Positions 12,007-21,959 of a DNA stretch of 64,000 nt are shown piece by piece. The stretch spans positions 37,104,121 through 37,168,120 of the forward strand of contig CM047428.1 in the NCBI GenBank assembly GCA_026168455.1, written 5' to 3'. The number at the start of each line of letters is the position of its first letter. Within the stretch, counting starts at the first letter, position 1. Position numbers and translations under genes: made by a program. A model generated the notes under the pieces. That model searched no databases. It had not been told where the DNA came from and worked only from the letters and a program-made list of their open reading frames with translations. The DNA is from Theocolax elegans. Its lineage: Eukaryota; Arthropoda; Insecta; Hymenoptera; Cerocephalidae.

Positions 12007-13794
12007 TTGAATTATGAGAAAGATGTGTCTAGAGAATCTGAGGAAATAATAAGAAAGGAGGGAGTAGAAAAGAGAAAGAGAGGTCGCCCGAGGAAATTGC
12101 AAGCGAAAGAAATCGAAATAGAAAAGGAACAAATATTAAGTGATCTGAAATATAATGCACTGTTAGCGAAAATTAACTGTGACCCACAATCGTATAGAGA
12201 GGCGATGAGTTCAAAAGACAAAGAAAATTGGTTGTCTGCAATTCAGAGTGAATTGGACTCAATGAGCAAAAATGAAGTATGGGAACTAGTAGAACGATCT
12301 GAAATTATGAGAGGCGAAAATAAACCGAATATAATAGATTCTAGGTGGGTCTTAAAGAAAAAGATGGAAAAAGAAGGGACGTGTAAGTATAAAGCGAGAC
12401 TTGTTATAAGAGGCTTCAAGGATAGAAATGAATATGATTTGGTTGAAACATACGCACCTGTTTCGAGATTAACCTTGATAAGATAGGTTCTAGCTATCAT
12501 CAATAAATATGATTTGAACGTATATCAAATGGAGGTGAAAACCGATTTCTTGAACGGAACTATAAGCGAAGAGATATACATGGAATTGCCAGAAGGCATG
12601 AATGTGACGAGCAAAGAGAAGCGAGAGAAGGTCTGTAAATTGAAGAAAGCGCTGTATGGTTTAAAAATCAGTCCGAAACGTTGGAATGAAAGGTTTACGG
12701 AAGCCGCTAATAAAATAGGTTTACATACTCATGATAGCGAACCATGTTTATTTACTTGGCGAGAGGCGAATAAAATATTGTTTTTCAGTTTTTGTATGTT
12801 GATGACATGTTAATTGCTAGCAACGATCAAGTCCGACTAAGCGAGGTGAAAACTAAATTGAAATCAGAATTTAAAATGACTGATCTGGAAGAACCGAAGT
12901 GCTTTCTGGGAATTAAGATTATACGGAATAGAGTGAATAAAACGTTGACATTGTCACAAGAAAGCTATATATTAAAATTGTTACAGAGATTTGGGTTTGG
13001 TGAGGTGCATCCGCAAAGGACTCCGATGATTACAAACTAGGTAGCAAATCGTAAGAGACGCGATTGCGAAGAGAATGAGACAGAATCGGAATACAAAAGT
13101 GACGAATTCAAACTGAATGTTCCCTATAGAGAAGCCGTGGGTTCATTATTGTATCTAGCAAATGTGGCGCGTCCTGATATCACTTATGCAGTGCATATTG
13201 TCAGTAGGCATCAAATAAATCCGAATGAGGACGATTGGGAAATGATAAAAAGGATTTTTAGATATTTAAAGGGAAGTGCATCCTTGGGTCTAAAATATAC
13301 TGGCAATACTGATGATATTCAAACCTATTCAGATGCAAGTTTTGCCGATTGTAAAATAGTTTGACAACTAGTGGTTTGTAATTAAATTGTTTGGAGATGC
13401 GGTGTCTTGAAAGACACACAAGCAATTATATGTCGCATTATCTAACTGTCAAGCTGAGTATATAGCATTGAGCGAGGCGTATCAATATAAAATTGCGTTG
13501 TTAAATTCTCTCAAATTGATTCTAATTGATGACTTTAAACCTATGATTCTGTGGTGCGACAATAAGGCGGCTGGTGCAGCTACCCAAATGACAGGTAGCA
13601 ATAAGTTGCTACATATGATTGAAATTAATACGAATTCTCTTACATAATAAGAACATTATGTAAGAGAATGTGTTAAAATGGGTTTTGTTAAAGTGATGTG
13701 GGTTAAGTCTAAAGAACAACTTGCTGATATATTTACGAAGCCGTTGGCTTTTGATTTACATAATAAACTAACCTCCAAGATAATGAATGGATAA
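12007..13794 (+). pseudogene. Copia reverse transcriptase-RNase H pseudogene
   Basis: The reverse transcriptase begins with a basic linker and then WVLKKK, YKARLVIRGF and YAPVSRLTLIR. A stop follows at 12484. In the same frame comes MEVKTDFLNG, where the family has an aspartate in place of this glutamate (about 12532), so a catalytic acidic residue is altered. After a frameshift near 12788, LYVDDMLIAS (YVDD at 12795-12806) is intact. RNase H shows GSLLYLANVARPDI, YLKGSASLGL, YSDASFAD, AEYIALSEA, WCDNKAA and ADIFTKPL, with stops at 13038, 13362 and 13407. An inverted 15-base duplication (13634-13671) also disrupts it. The frame ends with TAA at 13792-13794. Confidence 0.92.
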
Positions 13795-13868
13795 AGAGAT
13801 GCGTATATATTATGCTTAATATGTGTGATTTGTATTTCTTTTAGGAAACAGTAAGTGATTGCAGGTCC

Positions 13869-13881
13869 GATCGGGAGGGAG
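13869..13881 (+). promoter_or_regulatory. Polypurine tract
   Basis: The purine run gggagggag ends exactly at the first base of the 3' LTR. This is the expected position of the plus-strand primer for reverse transcription. Confidence 0.8.
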
Positions 13882-14110
13882 TGTTGGAATTGCGATCGGC
13901 CCTTCTGTCGATTTCCCCCCACCACCTTAAGACAATAGAAGAGCACGGTAGGACTTACTCTCTGCTCGGCTGCCGATCCGTGCAGATCACATACGGTGCA
14001 CCCGCGCACTACGGTTATAATTATATTCTTATATATCTATATAATAAATATTAAAGTGAAGTGAATTAGTGAGACGAGTTTTATTGCTGCCTTCACCCAA
14101 TCATCCATCA
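13882..14110 (+). repeat. Copia 3' LTR, 229 bp
   Basis: It begins TGTTGGAATTGCGATCGGCC and ends CATCCATCA, followed by the GTAAT duplication. It is nearly identical to the 5' LTR but lacks the nine bases after 'gagcacggt' and the inserted solo LTR. Confidence 0.92.
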
Positions 14111-14161
14111 GTAATAATATATACAACGAATATAGTTTTTTCTGAAGTGTTTCATACTTAA
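14111..14161 (+). pseudogene. Helitron helicase, last codons beyond the copia insertion
   Basis: After removal of the copia element and one target duplication, the frame ending at 5886 continues here as VIIYTTNIVFSEVF and stops with TAA at 14159-14161. Helitron helicases typically end in NVVYREVL-like residues, so this is the natural C-terminus. The piece proves that the copia element landed inside the final dozen or so codons of the Helitron gene. Confidence 0.85.
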
Positions 14162-14365
14162 ATAGTTTTTTTTTATTTTTAAAAATCAAGTTAAGGTCGA
14201 CTTATTAGGCAAACGAATTATAAAATACTAAGATATAAGCATCAGACAAAATTTGTAGATATAATTACGTATAATAAAGAATATTTTTCAAGTATACATT
14301 ATTTACATCAAGCAACATTTCAATATATCATTACTTAAGAAATAAACAAATATTAAAATATTAGT

Positions 14366-14825
14366 TGTCTGCATTAAGCGACATTTTATTGGCAAAATTA
14401 TTTATGAATTATATAAATTTTAAAATAATCAACTGTCTGCATCAAGCGACATTTTTTTACTAAAATACTGAAGAAATAAACAAATTTAAAATTCATTGTC
14501 TGCATCAAACGACATTTTTTTACTAAAATACTGAAGGAATAAACAAATTAAAAATTTATTGTCTGCATCAAGCGACATTTTTTTACTAAAATATTGAAGA
14601 AATAAATAAATTTAAAATTCTTTGTCTGCATCAAACGACATTTTTTTACTATAATACTGAAGAAATAACATATTTAAAATTCATTGTCTGCATCAAGAGA
14701 CATTTTTTTACTAAAATACTGAAGAAATAAACAAATTTAAAATTCATTGTCTGCATCAATGACATTTTATTGACAAAATTATTTATAAAATATACAAATT
14801 TTAAAATAATTAATTGTCTAATATA
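14366..14825 (+). repeat. 63 bp tandem array, about seven copies
   Basis: The word 'tgtctgcat' recurs at 14366, 14434, 14497, 14560, 14623, 14685 and 14748. The period is 62-63 bases, except for the diverged first and last units. The unit also contains 'caagcgacatttttttacta'. It lies in the 3' part of the Helitron, between the gene end and the terminal hairpin. More diverged copies precede it from about 14240. Confidence 0.9.
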
Positions 14826-15472
14826 GCAATAATTAAATATCAGTTATAATATTTTGATAATACTTGTTAGAATACATTGTCTGCAAAAAGTGATATTATT
14901 TTAGAACTTTGTTTAGATATTAATGAAACAAAAAATTACAAAATATATAAAATAAATACGAATATACGAGATGCCATATTATATTATTTATTTTATTTTT
15001 AATGCAGCCATATTGGAACGTATATTTTTATCAATTTTAAAATATTTACGTATTATTCCATACATAATTTTGAAATATATATATGTTAGAAAATCAAATA
15101 TTTGAAACTTTTAATACACGTTGTCTTTACGTTCATTATATGACAGTCTTAAGCCTGTAAATGCAGAGAGAAAATAATACAAACCAACATTCGAAAATAA
15201 ACTGTTATAGTTAAATATCATGATGAGTAAAAGGAATAATTTGTATACATTTTTTAAAATAAAATATTTTATAATTTATTTTTATTTGTTTTAATAATAT
15301 AACAACAAATTTTAATTAATAGTTTAAGCTCATGAAAAAAATTGGTTTGAAAATAAAATAAAATAATTGTATCAAAATCGTTTAAAATTTATTTGTTATA
15401 AACTAATAATAAATTTAAGACTACACTTTATAATCAACGTCTAGCCTCAAAGATGTGATTCAACCGAGGGAG

Positions 15473-15499
15473 CGTTAGCGAACGAGGTAATATGGCTAG
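15473..15499 (+). other. Helitron 3' terminal hairpin and CTAG end
   Basis: CGTT-AGCG-AACG (15473-15484) can fold into a short stem-loop inside a GC-rich patch. CTAG follows at 15496-15499 and the next base is T. The hairpin about 11 bases from CTRR is the transposition terminator of Helitrons. Confidence 0.7.
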
Positions 15500-16012
15500 T
15501 TCAAAATTAAGATTACATGCAACTGTCTAGAGTTTGGCTGTTATCTTATAAACATTACTAATTAACTTAAACATAGACGTAGTATAAACATTAAATATTT
15601 TTTTTTACAAGTTAGGTTAATATTTTTCCATATTTCAATAATTAAAAAGAAAAACTTATTTTACAAGAATATACTAATTGAATTACTTTTTAACAAGATC
15701 ATAGTGTATATATATATATATACAGATTGAATTAAAATTATTTGTTTTCCAGATCTTTTTTGTCCTTGGAGGAAGAATATTCTTTGTATTTGAAAATATA
15801 CTGAAAATTAACATGTAATTGAGTTCGATTTGATGCCTGAAAAGAAAAGAATTATTATATTGGATAAGTTTATATAAAAGAAATTTAATATTTCTTTCAT
15901 GTTTATTAGTAGTATATCATAGAAACTTCTATCTTTATATGCATGAAGAATAACAATGAAAAACATTTATAACTAAAGGTTACAAAACGAGTATCGCTGC
16001 AAGTATACTTAT
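15500..16012 (+). repeat. Macrosatellite array, right part
   Basis: This continues the array seen at 2130-4147 in the same orientation. It starts exactly after the Helitron end with 'ttcaaaattaagattacatgcaa' and reaches a second landmark near 15985 ('ggttacaaaacgagtatcgctgcaag'), a unit of about 480 bases. A (TA)n run lies at 15708-15722. Confidence 0.7.
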
Positions 16013-16019
16013 GTAATTC

Positions 16020-17190
16020 GTATTATTGTTGGCGCAGCCGATCAACCCGATAGGCCGTCTGCCCCTTACATGCGTCGAACCTCGTAAAACCTTATAAAGA
16101 CGTCAAACATTCGAAAACCGGATACGTGCCTATTTGTTATAAATAATAAATACGGAATTGCCTGGTAGAATGCGATTAACGATTTGATTAAGATTTGTTA
16201 TTACTGGCGCAGCCGGTAGTAACGGATAGGTCGTATGCCCAATACATGCGTCGATCCTCGTAAAACCTTATAAAAGAACTGTAATGATTGCTTTAAAATT
16301 ATGGAATTTAACGGTAGACATATCCGATAGCTGTTAGTGGACAATATAGTGAAAAGCCTTATAGAACCTTATTCATTCAATGCACACTAAGACGTCAAAT
16401 ATTCGAAAACCGGATACATGACTATTTGTTATAAATAATAAATACGGAATTGCCTGGTAGAACGCGATTAACAATTTGATTAAGATTGTTTTTATGGATG
16501 TCTCAGCTCATACGATCCGGTAAACGGACCTCCCATTTATTTTGTTGATCATCAGATTGTACTATAAAATGTTTTTTTCTTTTGTGAGGTTTATCTTCTA
16601 AAATACTATAGGCATTTATTGAATAGTATGGTATGAGGTTTTTGCACCCGGGATACCTTATAGACTCGAATTATAAACCTACCATTAGAAAGCAAAAAAA
16701 GACATAAACATATACAGTAATTCCATGATAAGTGCTTATTAAATTTTTTATCGGGAAATTTGTATGAATTATAACCTTTTCAAATTCATTTGTTTTATTA
16801 TAGAACCCGATTAATATTTTCTTGGATGTACTTGTGTAATTAATGTAGTAAAACATCTATACAGGCTTATAATTTTTCAATCAATTTATTACGATATATG
16901 CCGATTCTGAATTCATATTGGTAAAGTGAATAGATTTCTATAAATAATTATATGAGCATATCTCTATAAAAGCCTATAAGTTTAATAGTCTCATAGAAAC
17001 TGATATATATTTTACCAGGTAAAACTTATAAAAACTAAATTTCGGAACTTGTGATTCGTAGCTGTGGGGAATTCATTATAGGTACCGATAAAACATAAAT
17101 CGCCCTATATATTACTATAAAATTTTTATCGACACCCCGATACAATGAGCCATTATTTTATCGGATTTTATAAGGTTTTTTCAACAGGGT
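16020..17190 (+). repeat. Right arm of the large inverted repeat
   Basis: It is inverted with respect to 1225-2120. It contains an internal direct duplication: the block with 'ggcgcagccg', 'catgcgtcga.cctcgtaaaacc' and 'cggaattgcctggtagaa' occurs at 16027-16206 and again at 16207-16494. The outer end carries 'aaccttata'-type motifs. No gene is visible. Confidence 0.5.
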
Positions 17191-17611
17191 ATGCATATTT
17201 CTCAAATTTAAATATTTTTAGATGACCAAAATATTAAAATGTACGTATATATATTTCAAACTTTGTGAATCAATTAAATATTAAATTATCTATACTATTT
17301 TTTAATTTTTCATACACTGACATAATTTTATTAAGTGTAAAGTTTTTTACATGTACATTTTAATTACTCATTTAGATTAATTATGTATATAATTAAGTAT
17401 ATTTAAGTTTTTTCATATATATTAATATATTTCATAGTGATATCGATATTCAAATAATCACTTGATCTTTGCAGTCCTCATTGAAAATCTAGAAGTTTTG
17501 TTGCTATGGTTTCTATGTTGCTGTATATCAATTAACAGATTGATCATTGATGAAAGAAAGACATAAATTGATGCCAGATTATTAATATATATTGAATTAA
17601 TTAAAATTAAT
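17191..17611. other. AT-rich spacer
   Basis: AT-rich sequence between the inverted-repeat arm and the TRIM. I see no gene, RNA or repeat structure here. Confidence 0.5.
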
Positions 17612-17810
17612 CGGATTTCGAGTGTCGGCGTAGGTAGGTCCCTGGATTATCAGCGACGTTCGTCGATAGGACCAAGTCGACTAGCCGGGATAATTGCGAA
17701 TGGTAGCGCAGTGGAGAGGCTTCTGCCTCGTGCTCCCGGGATCGTGGGTTCGCGCCCCGATACCTTCGTTGATTTTTTTATTCCTTATATTCAATCCGTA
17801 CCTCGTTACA
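17612..17810 (+). repeat. TRIM 5' LTR with tRNA-like core
   Basis: Inside it, TGGTAGCGCAGTGG (17701-17714) resembles a pol III A box. GGTTCGCGCCC (17747-17757), at tRNA spacing, resembles a B box. The segment 17696-17762 therefore looks derived from a tRNA gene. Confidence 0.75.
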
Positions 17811-17812
17811 AA

Positions 17813-17825
17813 TGGCGCCCAACTC
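17813..17825 (+). promoter_or_regulatory. TRIM primer-binding site
   Basis: TGGCGCCCAACTC lies two bases after the LTR. TGGCGCC complements the CCA-bearing 3' end of a tRNA. The start of minus-strand DNA synthesis would be here. Confidence 0.75.
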
Positions 17826-18239
17826 AAAAACCTAGTTGCCAGAAGAGACGAAGAAATTTATCTACGCCCGGCTAATTCTCGACCAAAGTCGGTCACAAAC
17901 TCTCGTCCCCACCACCACAGTCCCGGTGGATTTCCCCGCGAGAACGTCAAAAAGTGCGGAGGTACGACTGTAGGAGAAAAGCCTGTGTTTCTCTCTCCAC
18001 AGTGTGTATACGTATACGCAGTACACCTCCAAAGTTGGCACTAGACGTAGGGGAGCTTGAGTTTCTGGGATCTCAAGCGTGGTGGTGCAAACGCACGGCT
18101 ATCCCTAACGAGGCTCCCGGTGCTCAGAAAACGGTTTTCTTAATACCGGTCGAACAGGGACAATCTTCGCCTCTCTAGCTTTGATGATCGAAGTGATCAA
18201 ACGGCTCCCCGAGGGTGTAGGTCGCGTTTGGCTGGGGGA

Positions 18240-18449
18240 TATAACGGGTACGGATTTCGAGTGTCGGCGTAGGTAGGTCCCTGGATTATCGGCGACGTTC
18301 GTCAATAGGACCAAGTCGACTAGCCGGGATAATTGCGAATGGTAGCGCAGTGGAAAGGCTTCTGCCTCGCGCTCCCGGGATCGTGGGTTCGCGCCCCGAT
18401 ACCTTCGTTGATTTTTTTATTCCTTATATTCAATCCGTACCTCGTTACA
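18240..18449 (+). repeat. TRIM 3' LTR with tRNA-like core
   Basis: Same structure as the 5' LTR, with A box-like 18340-18353 and B box-like 18386-18396. The start TATAACGGG pairs with the end CGTTACA if one G-to-A change is allowed. Confidence 0.75.
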
Positions 18450-18487
18450 ATATATAAAAATATAGTTTTTGTTGAAGTGTTAAAGAG
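18450..18487 (+). pseudogene. Possible second Helitron helicase C-terminus
   Basis: Directly after the TRIM the frame reads IYKNIVFVEVLK. This closely resembles the Helitron C-terminus at 14111-14161 (IYTTNIVFSEVF) and the family consensus NVVYREVL. Nothing helicase-like is recognisable on the left side of the TRIM, so the fragment is very short and tentative. Confidence 0.4.
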
Positions 18488-19057
18488 TGTTTTTGTTGTA
18501 ATAAGCGAATAAGAATTTTTTTGTATGTGGGTTAATGTAAATTCGATCAAAAATATTTTTTTAATTATAAATTGTCTGTTGTACAAACCTTTCACAACAA
18601 AAATTATAATACATTCACTTAAAATTCAAGTTAAAATAATGTATGCAATGTAATTATTATTTTTAATCTATCTAATGCAATTTTAGAAACGATTTTATAA
18701 ACTTTTAACCCCTGCAAACTTTGTATTAAATAAGTATTAAGTATTACAGTTATTTTAGAAAATTCTTCAAATTTTGTTAAAGAGCACGAACATTTCTTTT
18801 GCAAAAGAACATCTGAAGCAATTTTTTAGTATACTCCAAGTTTTTTTCTAGAAAACTGACAATAAAAAATTATTAAATTCTTAAAAAAAAGAAAAACACA
18901 AAGCATTCTTGAAGTTATCTTTTATTTTAATCGCTGAAAAAAACTAACTTGTAAATCAAGTATACTTTAGAAGCGAACATTCATGAATTATTTACAGAAA
19001 CATTAAAACATACTTATAGTATGCTTTATAAAAAAAAGAATACTTTGAGTATACTTT

Positions 19058-19267
19058 ATGTATATTCCAAAAAATCTTCTTGCTGATTGGGTATTTACCT
19101 TTCATTTAGTAGACGATGGTTTTCTTACCGAAGAAGACGGGTTAATCGAAAATGATATATTTAAAGAATATAGCGGATTAATTAATTACAAGGATAATTA
19201 TTGTGAATTAGGCCATAATTTTTTACCATTAATTCAACATAACGCTTACTATAAACCTAACTATTAA
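19058..19267 (+). other. Small open frame, 69 codons, unrecognised
   Basis: This ATG-to-stop frame encodes an acidic protein (FLTEEDGLIEND…) without a motif I know. Its composition is more protein-like than that of neighbouring chance frames because it has few simple repeats. It may be a fragment of a transposon protein. There is no promoter or splice evidence. Confidence 0.25.
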
Positions 19268-19299
19268 TTGCGTCAATAACGACACTATCGATAATTATT

Positions 19300-20530
19300 C
19301 AAAAAATAATTTAAAAAACTTAAAAGAATTTAACATCACCTACGAAGTACGAAATCTCAAACACGAAATTCGAAAATGAATCTATTTGAAATCCGTCACA
19401 CGAAATCAAATAAAAATGAACGTGAAACTTGAAATACGAACATTAATCAAGTAAAATACGAAAGCTATAATTCCATACAATCAAGAATCGAAACTCGAAA
19501 TCCGAAGTACGAAAACGGTACACTAAAAAAAATTAAGCAGAATTTGCTTGAGAGTCAAACAATATCTATCGTGGTAACTCCGGTAAATTAGACAAAGTTG
19601 TTACTCCTCTAGAAGCCAAGCAGTTTTTGCTTGGGCCTAACAAGCAATACATACTTGGCATTAAGGAAGGAATAGGCTTTCAATATGTATGTATTTTAAC
19701 ATATTTAGAAAAGGAAATGCAGGTAAACATTTTAAAAAAGTTGAAAATAAATGCAATTATTATGTGTTTAATTATATAGATATTACCTTTTCCAAGTGAG
19801 GGAGATCCAAGCAGAAACTGATTTGTAGCCAAGCACAAATTACTTTTGTTACCCAAACTAAAAGTTTCTTCGCTGTTTACGGTATGTGGATTCTGGTTAA
19901 TTTTTTTTCAGTATAGACTGAATCTAGTAGAAAAACATAAGTGTTATGTACTCAGTACGTATGTAGACTAAGTTCGAAACAAATAATCGTTTACTATATA
20001 TTGAAACATGCATTTGCTAGATTACCAAATGTTAGGTCAAGTAAATATTTATTATATTTATATAAACAAACTAATAAAAACAAAATATTACTCACATGGA
20101 ATTAGAAAATCAGTTGTTAGAATTTAATAAATTTATGAAAGTTGTTGGCTAGTAAATATTTATTCAAGTCCTATCTGTATTAATTCAAAACGTATCAAAT
20201 CTAAATTCGGATCAAATAATCATTTACTATAATGAAACATGTATTTGCTAGTTGAGTTGAGGTTATTAGAGTTGAATAAATTATTACTAGTAATTTTTCA
20301 TAAATTTCTTAGATTCTAATAACTGTTTTCGAAATTCAATACAAGTAATATTTCGATTCTAATAGTTTATTTATTTAAATGGAATAAATATTTGCTTTAT
20401 CTGACATTTGCTAATCTAATTAATGCGAGTTTCAGTACAGTAAATGATTATTTTATTATTATTAAACTTAATTAGAGCCAATAATTATTTGTTTGTTTTA
20501 AAATTACTTTTTTAGTTTCCAATAAACATA
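19300..20530. repeat. Degenerate short-motif repeats, AT-rich
   Basis: The segment 19330-19510 is built from diverged 'acgaaa' words. The segment 19530-19850 has several short palindromes of the type AAGCA…TGCTT. The segment 19975-20290 repeats 'aaataatc.tttactat…gaaacatg.atttgctag' twice. No coding signal is visible. Confidence 0.45.
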
Positions 20531-20633
20531 TTTTAAAAATTTTGGTATTGTTTATTACAAAGAAATCATCTTTATTTTTTTAAATTTTTTGGATAACTAC
20601 ATAATCTATAGCGGCAAGAATTTGTGTATTTAA

Positions 20634-20765
20634 CGGGGTGCCATAGTCAATATTTATCCTCCCTACCTTATCGGCAATCGTGATTATTCGTAATAAATTT
20701 ATAAATAGAACATACTGTTCTACTTTTTTATTAATTAATCATCAAAAATTGAGTATGGAACCCCC
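20634..20765. mobile_element. TTAA-flanked MITE, 132 bp
   Basis: TTAA on both sides (20630-20633 and 20766-20769) and terminal inverted repeats CGGGGTGCCATAGTCAA / TTGAGTATGGAACCCCC. The TTAA duplication indicates a piggyBac- or Kolobok-type transposase acting in trans. There is no coding capacity. Related termini recur elsewhere in the window (24267, 35034, 38576, 51864). Confidence 0.75.
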
Positions 20766-20960
20766 TTAATCTAAATATTAATTACATGTTTTTGTCCCAT
20801 TTTTAATGAAATTTTTATTTATTGGGAATAAATATTAATAAATATGTTACGTATATATATTTTTATGGTATCAAAAAATCACTATAATTGAATATACTGC
20901 TATTTCTTGAAACAATTTTTTTTAAATTTTATTAAACTTTTTTTTTATTATTATTACTTT

Positions 20961-21139
20961 TTTATGCTCCCAAATCGGTGCTAATCAGCGACGGAAGTCA
21001 TACGATGTCTTGATGAAGAAAGCACTTGTTGAAAATACATTCGCCAGTGAGGCTTGTATCAATCGGCCGGGGCCGGGAATCGAACCTGGGACCTCCAGAT
21101 TAGCCCGACGTCCTACCGACCGAGCCATCGCAGTCCTCT
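20961..21139 (-). mobile_element. tRNA-derived SINE, family A, copy 1
   Basis: On the minus strand it begins with a tRNA-like head. The A box lies around 21114-21130 (CGATGGCTCGGTCGGTA) and the B box AGGTTCGATTCCC at 21075-21087. A body shared with 38729-38923 and 50430-50615 follows, ending in the GGGAGCATAAAA tail. The separation of the boxes fits pol III transcription. Confidence 0.85.
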
Positions 21140-21191
21140 TATTAAACTTTGATTGTTATAAATAATTTTAATTTGAATAAATGTTTATTTT

Positions 21192-21922
21192 TGTGACGTG
21201 GTATTCGCGTACCCGTAGTAATTAATTAATTTAAATAATTAAAAATAACTGTTGGACCGCGTTGCCCAATACCGCGTACACAATTGATTTATTTATTACC
21301 GCGAACTGCGGGCCGTCGCCAGAAACACGAGTTCGATGGGATGCACGGTGTGGAGGATTCAGGCGATCCTTCTTGCCTCGACACGATTTAACTTAAATTA
21401 AGGAAAAGTCGGCGGGAGCGGGGACAAACAATAATTACTACAAAAATTAAAATTAAAACAAAAGAAACATTTATTTTAACTATTTAACAAAATGAACATC
21501 CAGGCCTCGTGCCGCGACAATATAGTTTCGCGCGGGCAGAAGTATTGGGAGTCAACCGAGTCGAGTTCCTCGCCTGCGGTTGACTGTACCCCGATATCCG
21601 CTATTCGGGTACCGGCGTACCCGAACACACTCCCGATGTACACACACATGAGGGGGAAGGTCAAGATAGTAATAAAGGACTTACCGGTGACGCTCCTCGG
21701 AGATGGCCCAGCTGATCCTCGGTGAGGGTCGGCCTCCTAGATGAGGAGACGACCAGTAGTTGAGGCGGTGAAGGCGACCCTTGTCGTGGCGAGTTCCTTG
21801 GGGTCCATGTGTCATTCGCGCACGACTTCGTCCTTAAATACACACACACACTCAAACTCGCGAAAACACGTGTGTCCACCCGGTTTTACGCACTTGGACC
21901 TGCTCCAGAACAACCGTTCACA
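21192..21922 (-). mobile_element. Possible solo LTR, 731 bp
   Basis: This is a GC-rich island in AT-rich DNA. On the minus strand it starts TGTGAACGG and ends CACGTCACA, giving TGTGA/TCACA ends. It contains a TATTTAA element near its start and AATAAA-like signals downstream, as an LTR promoter and polyadenylation site would. I find no target duplication and no internal region. The open frames at 21476-21980 are minor. It could equally be another GC-rich insertion. Confidence 0.35.
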
Positions 21923-21959
21923 GAGCCTTATGCTGAGGTGGGATTCCGATAAGGACAAA

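Larger units (their letters stand above)
5887..14110 (+). mobile_element. Ty1/copia LTR retrotransposon, degenerate
   Basis: Two LTRs (5887-7349 and 13882-14110), both beginning TGTTGG and ending CA, enclose gag, integrase, reverse transcriptase and RNase H in the order that defines Ty1/copia. The 5 bp duplication GTAAT is perfect (5882-5886 and 14111-14115). The LTRs are very similar apart from a 9-base gap near 5967 and a 1.22 kb insertion in the 5' LTR, so insertion is not very old. The coding region nevertheless carries many stops and frameshifts, so the copy was probably already defective or decayed under no constraint. Confidence 0.92.
4148..15499 (+). mobile_element. Helitron, interrupted by a copia retrotransposon
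   Basis: The element starts with TC after an A (A|TCTTCTTATT) and ends CTAG before a T, with a small hairpin (15473-15484) about 11 bases before the end. These are the classic Helitron termini and A/T target. Joining the flanks (…ctaaataa + ttcaaaattaag…) gives exactly the spacing of the uninterrupted macrosatellite unit near 2455-2475, which supports both boundaries. Inside are two tandem arrays and a decayed PIF1-type helicase. Without the nested copia element (5887-14110) the Helitron is about 3.1 kb. The 5' part of the Rep/helicase gene is missing, so it is dead or was mobilised in trans. Confidence 0.8.
17612..18449 (+). mobile_element. TRIM-type miniature LTR retrotransposon
   Basis: Two direct repeats of about 200 bases (17612-17810 and 18240-18449) differ at only a few positions and both end CTCGTTACA. 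Right after the first comes TGGCGCCCAACTC (17813), a classic retroelement primer-binding site. A purine run GGCTGGGGGAT precedes the second. The internal part (17811-18239) is about 430 bases and encodes no gag or pol. Size, LTRs, primer site and polypurine tract define a TRIM, a class known from ants. It must borrow proteins from an autonomous relative. The left LTR lacks about 12 terminal bases present in the right one (TATAACGGGTA), and I find no target duplication. Confidence 0.8.

Noticed and set aside
14366..14825. Regularly spaced repeats resembling a CRISPR array
   Set aside because: The whole 63 bp unit repeats, including the supposed spacers, and it lies inside a eukaryotic Helitron.
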